From Russula earlei (taxonomy: Eukaryota; Basidiomycota; Agaricomycetes; Russulales; Russulaceae), in contig JAGFNK010000199.1 of NCBI GenBank assembly GCA_025769875.1, positions 23,995 to 87,994 of the forward strand: a DNA stretch of 64,000 nt. Direction: 5' to 3'. Shown here piece by piece: positions 34,041 through 42,438 of this stretch; the stretch's first letter is position 1; each line of letters starts with the position of its first letter. The notes beneath the pieces are model-generated. The model searched no databases, was not told the DNA's origin, and saw only the letters and a program-made list of their open reading frames with translations. Both the position numbers and the translations under genes were made by a program.

Positions 34041-34435
34041 TACATATGACTTTGACAGGATCAGGACGAGTCTCTGTAGTGGGGCGGCAAGGTGAGTGGA
34101 GATATAGTAACTTCTAACCGCTTCAGGCCAGTGTATATCATCCCGGTGTATGTTCACCCACCATCCCCATTCTGATGGAGAACGGCGACCACGGCAGCAA
34201 CGATGAGAAGGTCCTTGCAGGTGCGGTAGGCATGGGCATTCCCGCAACGTTCCAGGGTTCCCTGCGTGGAAACGGTGGCTCGACAAGCTCAACGAAAGGT
34301 CCTATGAATGAGCATGCGCCGTCGGATTATCATCTCTCGAAAATCGGTTTGTTCACACGCACTCGTGCGGGCTTGGCGACCGTCATGGGCACATTGTTCT
34401 CTGTTTCGACGTGTGAATGACGAAGATGGCGCGTC

Positions 34436-34448
34436 TCTCAGAGGAGCT
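34436..34448. repeat. LINE target-site duplication, left copy
   Basis: TCTCAGAGGAGCT, a 13-bp match to 41314-41326 at the other end of the LINE. Uninterrupted unit A continues from this point into the same sequence found after the right copy (GATCTGTCGGCG). Confidence 0.9.
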
Positions 34449-34632
34449 TTTTTTTTTTTTTTTTTGAATCCGCATTTGTATACCGCAGCGCGTATGACGT
34501 GATACAGAGGCGGTCACGGGCTATGTAGCGACGTATTGTGATTAGGTGATGTGGGTTATATGTAGTCCGCTAGGGCGGTATGGCAGCGTTAGGGTGTAGT
34601 GTGTGGTGGTCGTAGATGGTGGTCATGGGACG

Positions 34633-37600
34633 TTATGCATCCTCCCTCTCCCTTGCTCCTCCTGGGTCCCAAAGTTCTCTTGGTCTGAGGCACGCTTTAG
34701 TTTCTTTGAAGAAGCGTAGCGTGCTCTGCGTCCGCTCGGGGTGGTTGAACAGCTGAGTGATGTTCCGTGGGCGGCCTCTTGTAGACAGATGTCTTCGGCG
34801 CGCGTCGTCGTAGATTGGGCAGCGCAGGAGCACGTGCTCGACTGTCTGGGGGGTTTCGCCGCATTGGCAGGCGATTTGTGTGGGGGTGTGCCTTGGGTGG
34901 AAGCGTTGTGTGTACTCCCCGGTGAAGGCGTGTCCTGTGATGAAGCGGTAAAGAGTGGAGGTGATTAGTCTGGGGAACTTAGCTTGTTGTTCTGTTCCGT
35001 GGTTTTGTGGGTTGGCGTTTCGCCTTCCTGTGTTTGTTTTTTCCCGCTTCTTTTGTGCGATGGCGGTGGGATGTGGTTTTCCATCCGGCGGTCTGGTGAG
35101 GGCTGTGCGGTAGGCGAGGGAGGTGCGTGGTGCTTTCGTGCCACGCCTTCTCCCATTCCGCTACTGCCTCCTTTTCGTGTTTCTTCCTTTGTTCACATAG
35201 TGACATGGGGTCTGTGTTTCTTCCGGCAGGTGCAGTGCGTGCGGTGTGGGCGGCTAGGCGTTTGGCCGTTCAGGTACTCTGTTGGTGCTATATCTTTGGG
35301 AAGCCAGAGCAGTTTTATGTTCGTTTGAGGGTGTGTTGCTAAGATCTCACCTAGTTGTGTCAGATGGCGTAGGGCTGTTTCCTGTTCGTTGTGTGGTTTG
35401 GGGTTGATGGTTTGTTTGGTGGCGGCGTGCGTTGGTAGGCATATGTGCACCACCGTGTGTGTTGGCGTCGTTCGCGAGTCAAGGTAGTCCGAAAGGACTT
35501 CTAGTCCGGTTGTGAGGGAGCGCGTGAGTGTGTTCTCATCTGTTACTGTTGTTCCGAGGGCTCGTTCTTTGTGTCCCCATACTTTCCCATCTTTGTATAG
35601 TACCGATGCTATTGCGCCGATTTGATTGTCGTCCATACGGTCCTTGTTAGTTTTGACTCCGTTGCAGTAAATGTTGATGGCTGATCCGGCGCGGCAGAGT
35701 ACTGTTATCGTTGCTTTTTGTTTGGTTTGGTTTTGGCGCGTTTCTGCGTAGTTAGGTCCACCTGTTTCTATTGTGATGCGTCCGTTCCAGTCTGGCACGC
35801 CTGTTGGGAGATTCGGGAAAGCCTCTATGCAGGGGGCTGTTCGCTGGTGTACGGCTTGCTAGCAATCTTAGGGTGGTTTTCGCTCGTTGGCTGTTTGATG
35901 AGGGGAAGGTGTCAGTGTTGTCTGGTTGACGGTACCAGGCTCCCCCTAGTCTTCGTCGTAATTGGCTGTCGATCGTTGTACGGTGAAGCCTCAACGCTGC
36001 GTTGTTGGAGAGTTTGTTCAGCCGTATTTTCATCGGGAAGATGGTTAGTAGCTGATGTAGGGGTTCTCTTGGGGTTGTGCGGAAGGCTCCAGCTATGATC
36101 CTTACCGCTTCATTTTGTACTACTTGTAGTTTCCTTACCAATGTAACTTGTTTGCCTGTGTACCAAAGCTGGTGTCCGTACGTTAGCGTGGGGAGGCAGA
36201 TGGCAATGTATATGCGCCGCCACTTCGCTTGTTCCAGCCCCCTGACGGAGTTGCCTAGTAGCTGTAGGGCTTTGAGCGAGGCCCTCGCTCTGTTACACAT
36301 GTAGTCAACATGTTGCGTCCATGTGAGGCGCGTGTTAAAGAAGAAGCCGAGGTACCTAATCGTGTTGGCTGCCGTGACTCTGTAGTAAGTGTTATGAGAA
36401 GGGATTGGGAGATGGACATAGCTGGGTGGTTCTGTTTTCTCTCCTCGCTTTCGGAAGAACAGAACTTCCTGTTTTTTCCGGTTCTACATTTAGCCCTGCT
36501 TTGTTTAACCAGTTGGTGCAGTCTGTGTATCGTGTGCGGAGTGTTTCCTCAATTGATGTCCAGTCTGGTCCGCACGCGAAGATGGCACCATCGTCTATGT
36601 ACATGGCTAATGTCGCTTGGTTCCAGTTCTTAGCTTTGTGTAGCATGGGTGAGGTGTATAGGATAGATAGGACCGGGGAGGTGGGCGATCCTTGGGGGGT
36701 ACCCGCTACCAGGTCGAAGGGGTCCGAGGCATGTCCATTGAACTTTAGACGTACCTTCCTGTTAGCTAGGAATGAACGGCACCACCTAACCATTTCCAGG
36801 CGCAAAACCCAGGTTCTCGACCACCTGCGTTAGACGTGCGTGATTGATATTGTCGAAGAAACCCTGTATGTCAAAGAGCAGTACGCCACATCTGAGGCCT
36901 GCTTGGTGTGCTGCTTGGATATCGTGCAGTAGAGCGAGGCCCGCGTCAGTTGTTGATGACGCGTTCCTTCCTCCATATTGGGATGTGGGGACGATCTCAT
37001 GTTTTCGCCATGTCCTGGTATATTAGTTTGGCCACAACTTTTTCCAGAAGCTTACCAAGGCATTCCAGTAGTGCTATCGGGCGGTAATTTTTTGCTAGTG
37101 TGTAGTCAGCTCTGTGTGGTTTGGGTATGACGCACACTAGGGCTTCTTTCCATACGTTCGGGTGATGGCCTGTCTTGAGACAGTTTTCGATGAGCCAAAG
37201 GAGTCTTGTTGGGTTTGCTTCCCATGCCCATTTGATTAGCGTCCAGGAGTGGCCTGAGGGCCCCGGGGCTGACCTCCCAGATACTTTCTTTAGTAGGTCA
37301 CTTACTAGGTCTTTTTGTATTTGGGGTAGTGGTCGTTGTTGGAGTGGCTCTGGGTCATCTGGGAAGTGCGTGCTCACTTCTTGTCGGTCGCGGGTGAAGA
37401 AACGCTGTGAAAAAGTGTTAGCCATTTCATTGTGAGAGTTCGTGATACCTTCGGTTCCCTGTAGTGGGGGAATCTTTGTTGTTTTGCGTCCGTGTCTCCA
37501 AGTGGCGAACTTCCCAGAGTTGGGCTCTGTCGATATAGTCATCGGCCCAGTGTCGCTTTGCTGCTCGGATTGTGGTCTTCAGTCGTTTTTGGGCTCTCCG

Positions 37601-38658
37601 TCGCTCATCACTGTTGGGTGCTTCTTTGAGTGAGAGGATTGCCCTCTTGCACTCCGCATTCCACCATGGTGCAGTGTGTCGGTGATGTTGGCGTCTCTGT
37701 TTTAGCGTCTCTACATTTGTGAGTTGAATGTCAGTCATGTAGCGGGCTACCTCGTCGTCTAGTTTTTCGGTGGATGTGATTGTGGGTGGGCACCATCTTT
37801 TACCTATTCCCTTGAAGCTTTTGATCCAGGCGTCTTTCTGTTCTGGGTCAACTAGGAAACCTAGGTCTGGGTTGTCTGTTCCAGAGTCAGTGTTGTGCGT
37901 AAGTGGGTTACCTGTGATGCGGAGCATGGCGTGGTCTGAGCCTAGAGAGCCAGGCCAGTCTATGGCGAGGTTTGTGAAAGTGGCCGACCTCACCGCCGCC
38001 ATGTTGAGCCATGCCAGGTCTATTGTGGAGTCTCTCTCATGGGCTGCTCCTTTGTGCGTAATGTCTCCGGGGGTGTTGGCTAGGATGAGAAGGTTTGTCG
38101 CCGTCCAGTCTTCTATACGGTTGGCCCATGGAGATTTGGGGATTCCTTGTGGGGACCAGGTTGGTGAGTGGGTGTTGAAGTCGCCTATTACTGAGTGTCG
38201 GGAATGTTGGGGTCGATGTCTATGTTTAGGAGAGCTGCGAGGGCTGAAGCGTCCTTAACGTCATGGTAGAAGTTGATCACTTGCCATGTTTCGTTGTCTA
38301 GTAGTATGTCCAGCACTTGGATGCAGGGGTGTTTGCAGACGTCTTGTCTTGTTGTGCCTGTGAAAGGTGGTGCTTTCCGGTTGTTTGAGTTGTGTTTCCG
38401 CGCGTAGGACATTACCTTTGGTACTTGACCATTTACGAAGCCTGGGTAGAGGAGCTCCCATGCTGGGGAGGCTGCTCCACCTAGAATGTCTGTGCCGTTT
38501 CGGGCATCGTCCTTGCGTGCCGTCCCTATTTTGTTGTACCAGGGTTCCTGTACAAGTAGTAGATCTGTTTCTGTGGCGCTATTTAGTAAGGCATGGGTCA
38601 TGGCGTTGCGCCTATGCATATTAACCGATGCTATGCTTAGAATAGGGTGTTCCGTCAT
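34633..38658 (-). pseudogene. LINE ORF2: endonuclease-RT-RNase H, frameshifted
   Basis: Reads in order: endonuclease (ILSIASVNMHRRNAMTHALL, LLVQEPWYNK, then GDFNTHSP), reverse transcriptase (YRPIALLECLGKLLEKVVAK, FDIQGFFDNI, GTPQGSPTSPVLS, MYIDDG), RNase H-like region and a C-terminal zinc-finger-like part with CPIYDDARRRHL. The frame changes near 38195, 37515, 37005, 36806, 36300-36390 and 35790, so no full product can be made from this copy as written. Its ATG overlaps the stop of ORF1 in a TAATG arrangement at 38656-38660. Either the copy is dead, or single-base errors in homopolymers are hiding a longer frame. Confidence 0.88.
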
Positions 38659-41312
38659 TACAGAGGGTTGGTTGTGGCAGCGCTTCCTTGTGGGCGCGAG
38701 TGTGGTTGTTCGGTGGCACGCACCTCTGCGTGCTTTGGCTGCAGTGTGGGTCCGTTCCCGGGTGGGCTGAAGGAGATTGTCTTCTTTTTGGGTGTGGTTT
38801 GAGGTGATTCCGCTCCGCCTGGGGTGGCAGGGCGCGGGTGTGCATGGGTGCTTTGGTTTGGATTGTGGTCGAAGGGGTCGTCACCTACCTTGTCTAGGTC
38901 CATGTACATGTCGTCTTCGTTGTCGCGGTCGGTTAGGTTCTCTGTCCATTTGCGGTGTGCTTCGTCCTCTGGTTCGGGTTCAGTTTCCCTGCCTTTACCT
39001 TTGTCTTTTGAGCGGACTGCTCTGCGTGGGGCCCTCGTTCTGTAATTGTCTCTGGCGGGGCACTTGGCGTCTCTGCAATTATGTCCGGTTAGTTGGCAGT
39101 TAAGGCATTTGAAGTGCGAGCAATCGCAGAGTCCTGCCGTGTTGTGTTTTCCGGCACATCGTTGGTCGTGCTCCTCTGATTTGTGGGATCCGCTGCAGAT
39201 GTAGCATCTTACCGAGTCTTTCCCAAGCAGGCACGCTTTCGATTTTTTCGTGTGTCCTAGGGCGTGGCATCTCGAGCATTGAACTAAAGCGGGCTTGTCA
39301 ATCCACTTCACAATTTGGACTTCCTTACCAAATAAGGCAGTGTGCCTCTTGGCTAGCGCGTTGGTAACCATTCCGTTTGGGTCTGAGATGGCAAAGGTGA
39401 TGGTCGAATATGTGCTGTTGATCCTCTCAATGGGTTTTAGCCATCTCGGGGTCATAGAGAAGTGAGCATTTCTGAGGCCTGGTAGCGTTCTTACCTCTGT
39501 GAGGAGGTCTGCCAGTCCAAAGATGATGTCATCATTGTCCTTGACCGGGACTCCATGCGCGAGTAGGCGTGTCCATCCCAGTGATGGGCACAGCTGTCCT
39601 ACTCCTTGGAAGGGTTTGAGTAGGAGGTGTTCGTATGATAGGATGTGTTTGAAGGGAATGTTACCTTGGAAGGAGTAGACGAAATTACCTCTGCTGCGCG
39701 GGTGTACACTCCATCTGCCTGCTTTGAGAGGGATTGGGTTGGCTACCGCCTTGCTCATGCTGAGGCGTACTTCCCTCACAATGGCGTCTGCAGCTCGGGT
39801 GCAGCTGTCTGGTTCCGTTAGTGTGTTTTTGAGCTCACCTGATCTCAGTACTGTTACTTCCGTGATGGCATTCGGAGTGGTTGTTCTTGGTTTGGATCCA
39901 GTGGGCTGCATTGGGTTGTTGGCCGCGGCTGCTGCTATGGTGGCGTAGGTTGCTGGGGTGATGGTGGTCATCGTTAGTGCGGGCGTGGGTGTTCCCTTAG
40001 TTGTGTTTTGGTCTTTCCGGTTTCTCCTTTTGCTGGATACTGAAGTGAATGTGTCTTCCGGCTTCTCCGCGGTGTTGGGGGCAGCGGGAGGGCATACTTG
40101 TGTGGTGTTGGTCAAAAGGGGTGGGGGTGGAGGTGGTACCTTGGGCCTTGGGTTCCCGTCAGCGCGTTTTGTGGTCTGCGACTCACCTGGTATTGCGTTT
40201 GGCGGCGGTGGCATGGAACGTTTCTCCATGGCTTCTAAGCGTGCTACGAAGGGGGCCATCGCCGTTATAACTGCTTGAGTGATAGCAGCAGTGTCCGTGC
40301 GTGTGGTTTTCTGTGGTTCTGTTAGCAGTCTAGGGGGGGACTTACTTTTGGGGTTGGGTGTGGGGGAGGGGTCCGCCTGCCTGCTGGGTGGGTGCGGGGT
40401 GTGGGGCGGGCGTAATTGCTTCCGTCCTCTCGGTGTGTGGGAGTTGGGGGTTGTGACGCTCGTTCCACTGGGCGCTGCTGTACGTGGTGTATTGGTTGCG
40501 GCTAGCTGCGGGGCTGACCCAGAGATGGTCCTTTTGTTTCCGGCTTTGGGTGTCGTCTGTATGTGGTCAGTGCTTTCTGGCGCGGAGAGAGTTAGACCTA
40601 GCTCTTCGGCAGTGTTCAGGAGGAGGGATATGTTCCTGGTTCGTGCAGCTGTGGTGATTTCCGCCTCCTGTGCTGCTGCTCTTTGCTCAATTTGTTTCTC
40701 CTTCCATACTCGCCAGGTCTCTTCGATCTCGGTTGATGCTTTTTTGGCGACTTTTCTCCGGTAGTCTTCCAGAGTGCTGGAGAGCTCACCTTGGTAGTCT
40801 AGGAGATTTCTGGCGAGATGGGCAGCCAAAAGGTTAGCTGTGTCAGTCAATCTATGAAAGAGGGTAGGGAGGGCGGGTGCTGCTGGGGCTGGGTCTGCGG
40901 CTCCTGCGACGACATCTGAGATCTCAGTTTCATCAAGGTCGTCGATTGCCTGGAGGAACCCGTGTCCAATGGCATTCACCAAGTGGCAGCTGAGTTGGGC
41001 CCAATCTGAGGCGTCTAGCGACCCTGGGGTTTTTTGGGGAAGAAAGCCCTTTTGAATGGCATGGAGTACCATGGTGGCGTTGGATTGTAGGGAGGAGGAG
41101 GAGGGGGAGGGGTCTCCTTCAGCCTGTGGTTGTCCCGTGAAGGTCCCGCTGCTGTCGGCTGTGGCCTCCTGCAGGGGGTCCGGGTTTTTTTGTGTCTCCT
41201 TGCTTGGTAGACGAGTCATCCCTGGGTCGGGGGGCTCCTCTGGGCGAGGTTGGGGGGGGTTGTGATTAGGGTTAGGGTTGGGGGTTGGTGGTGGTAGCGG
41301 ACCTAGATCCAT
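38658..41312 (-). CDS. LINE ORF1: Gag-like nucleic-acid-binding protein
   Basis: An uninterrupted 884-residue frame with ATG at 41310-41312. The N-terminal half is Pro/Thr-rich with a coiled-coil-like segment (YRRKVAKKASTEIEETWRVW). A middle domain resembles the RNA-recognition-like part of LINE ORF1 proteins (SFQGNIPFKHILSYEHLLLK, then WLKPIERINSTYSTITFAIS). The C-terminal region has three Cys/His knuckles: CSRCHALGHTKKSKAC, CYICSGSHKSEEHDQRC and CLNCQLTGHNCRDAKC. It probably binds element RNA. That ORF1 is intact while ORF2 is broken is notable. It lies directly against the 5' junction, so its native start may be further upstream in complete copies. Confidence 0.85.
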   Translation of the reverse strand: MDLGPLPPPTPNPNPNHNPPQPRPEEPPDPGMTRLPSKETQKNPDPLQEATADSSGTFTGQPQAEGDPSPSSSSLQSNATMVLHAIQKGFLPQKTPGSLDASDWAQLSCHLVNAIGHGFLQAIDDLDETEISDVVAGAADPAPAAPALPTLFHRLTDTANLLAAHLARNLLDYQGELSSTLEDYRRKVAKKASTEIEETWRVWKEKQIEQRAAAQEAEITTAARTRNISLLLNTAEELGLTLSAPESTDHIQTTPKAGNKRTISGSAPQLAATNTPRTAAPSGTSVTTPNSHTPRGRKQLRPPHTPHPPSRQADPSPTPNPKSKSPPRLLTEPQKTTRTDTAAITQAVITAMAPFVARLEAMEKRSMPPPPNAIPGESQTTKRADGNPRPKVPPPPPPLLTNTTQVCPPAAPNTAEKPEDTFTSVSSKRRNRKDQNTTKGTPTPALTMTTITPATYATIAAAAANNPMQPTGSKPRTTTPNAITEVTVLRSGELKNTLTEPDSCTRAADAIVREVRLSMSKAVANPIPLKAGRWSVHPRSRGNFVYSFQGNIPFKHILSYEHLLLKPFQGVGQLCPSLGWTRLLAHGVPVKDNDDIIFGLADLLTEVRTLPGLRNAHFSMTPRWLKPIERINSTYSTITFAISDPNGMVTNALAKRHTALFGKEVQIVKWIDKPALVQCSRCHALGHTKKSKACLLGKDSVRCYICSGSHKSEEHDQRCAGKHNTAGLCDCSHFKCLNCQLTGHNCRDAKCPARDNYRTRAPRRAVRSKDKGKGRETEPEPEDEAHRKWTENLTDRDNEDDMYMDLDKVGDDPFDHNPNQSTHAHPRPATPGGAESPQTTPKKKTISFSPPGNGPTLQPKHAEVRATEQPHSRPQGSAATTNPL

Positions 41313-41313
41313 G

Positions 41314-41326
41314 TCTCAGAGGAGCT
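41314..41326. repeat. LINE target-site duplication, right copy
   Basis: TCTCAGAGGAGCT, identical to 34436-34448. The sequence after it resumes the upstream region of peptide gene C. Confidence 0.9.
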
Positions 41327-41548
41327 GATCTGTCGGCGCACCGACGGTCTAACCAGAAATAAAACAAAAAAAGGTACGGACATATTCCGATTTGTCGTGG
41401 CAGGGCGCTTTCATCTAGCCCAATCCAGGCCCGCGCGCTTACGCGTATTTGCGTCGTTTATAAGAAAGAGAACCAGGAGAAAATCGAGCAGGAATACCCA
41501 CCCAAAAATCTATAGCACCCTTCAGGTCGCATCCATCTCCCTTCAAAC

Positions 41549-41735
41549 ATGCGTCTCTTCCTCATCCCCCTCTCTGTGCTTTTGCTCGCTGTCCTTGTGG
41601 TTGCCGACCCTGTAAGGATCTCTCATCTATGCTTACTTTCAGATTTGCCCACTCACTCCCTCGTAGACAGCAGAACCCGAAGAAAAACGGCACACCAAGT
41701 GGATCAAAAATAAAGATTACAAACGGGACCATTGA
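41549..41735 (+). CDS. Small secreted peptide, copy C (43 aa)
   Basis: Exons 41549-41611 and 41667-41735 with a 55-bp intron. The signal peptide is MRLFLIPLSVLLLAVLVVA, then DP. The mature part reads TAEPEE, KR, HTKWIKNKDY, KR, DH, so both Lys-Arg pairs and the DH tail of copy A are kept while the segment between them differs. The TATA motif TTTATAAGA (41457-41465) is intact about 90 bp upstream. The LINE lies 220 bp upstream of the start codon, so the proximal promoter survived the insertion but more distal elements have been moved 6.9 kb away. Confidence 0.65.
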
Positions 41736-42438
41736 GTCGCATTCCAATCCATTCGGGTTATTGAAGGTATGCACACAGACTTAGCAACCAGTACAATGGA
41801 GCTGAGTGAGGGAGCCATCAGGTCGTGAGCGTTGCTGTCGGTCTGTTTACGGTGAAAGAGAATCACGTTTCGCACTCGAATTTTGTTTTTCGCTCGGGTT
41901 GATCGCTGTGGTAAATCATCATGTCAATATTGGGGTTTTCAGTGATTCGTGTTAGTGTGTGCCAAGTAGTGCAGTGGGCAAGGTTTTCGGTGGCCTCCTG
42001 ACACTTCCAACTCAAAATCGAACATGACGTATCAAAGGACAACAAGATAAACGGACCGTCTTTCTGATCTCGATACTATTGCAAAGACCATCTCTTGACG
42101 TGCCCCACGTGACGTTTGGGGGTGTGATCCATCCATAGGCTTTTTACAAATGACTTTGACAGGATTAGGACGGGTCTCTGCAGTGAGGCCGTAAGGTGAG
42201 TGGAGATATACAATATGCGTAACCTCTAACCGCTTCAGGCCACTGTTTATCATCGCAAGATCTCCCGGAGTGTGTTCACCCACCATTCCCTTTCTGATGG
42301 AGAGCGGCGAACACGGCAGCAACGATGAGAAGGTCCTTGCAGGTGTGGTAGGCATGGGCATTCCCGCAACGTTCCAGGGTTCTCTGCGTGGAAGCGGCAG
42401 CTCGTCAAGCTCAATGAAAGGTTCTATCAGCGAGCATG

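Larger units (their letters stand above)
34449..41313 (-). mobile_element. Non-LTR retrotransposon (LINE, Tad1-like) in unit C
   Basis: A 6.86-kb element on the minus strand. Its 3' end is the poly-T run at 34448-34466, which is a poly-A tail on the element strand. Its 5' end abuts the right target-site duplication at 41314. It has two frames: a Gag-like ORF1 with zinc knuckles, and an ORF2 with apurinic endonuclease, reverse transcriptase (MYIDDG) and RNase H. This is the order known for fungal Tad1-clade LINEs. The 13-bp duplication and tail look recent, yet ORF2 has many frameshifts. There is essentially no 5' UTR before the ORF1 ATG, so the copy may be 5'-truncated. Confidence 0.9.
30791..42438. 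repeat. Three-unit tandem array of secreted-peptide genes
   Basis: Three direct repeats share one order: a segment with the landmark GGATTATCATC, an upstream region, a two-exon peptide gene on the plus strand, a downstream segment containing AACGGCGACCACGGCAGC, and a terminal GAGCATG. The units are about 30794-32060 (A), 32061-34317 (B) and 34318-42438 (C). After subtracting an insertion of about 1.06 kb in B and a LINE of about 6.86 kb in C, all are about 1.2-1.27 kb. Array start and end fall at the same point of the unit, next to GAGCATG or GCTCATG, so the array holds three whole units with no partial one. The flanks on either side are unrelated to each other. Confidence 0.85.

Noticed and set aside
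33527..34292. Arg/Ser-rich minus-strand frames in the unit B insertion as a protein gene
   Set aside because: Low complexity, two overlapping frames of similar quality, no domain; more likely non-coding repeat sequence.
38777..41265. Plus-strand frames across LINE ORF1
   Set aside because: Antisense readings of the Gag-like ORF1, which has three zinc knuckles on the minus strand.
31133..41735. Peptide genes as lipidated mating pheromones
   Set aside because: Basidiomycete pheromone precursors end in a CaaX box and lack a signal peptide; these end in DH or D, contain no cysteine and have a signal peptide.
30791..42438. CRISPR-like array or viral segment
   Set aside because: The repeats are 1.25-kb direct duplications containing spliced genes in a eukaryotic setting; there are no short repeats with spacers.
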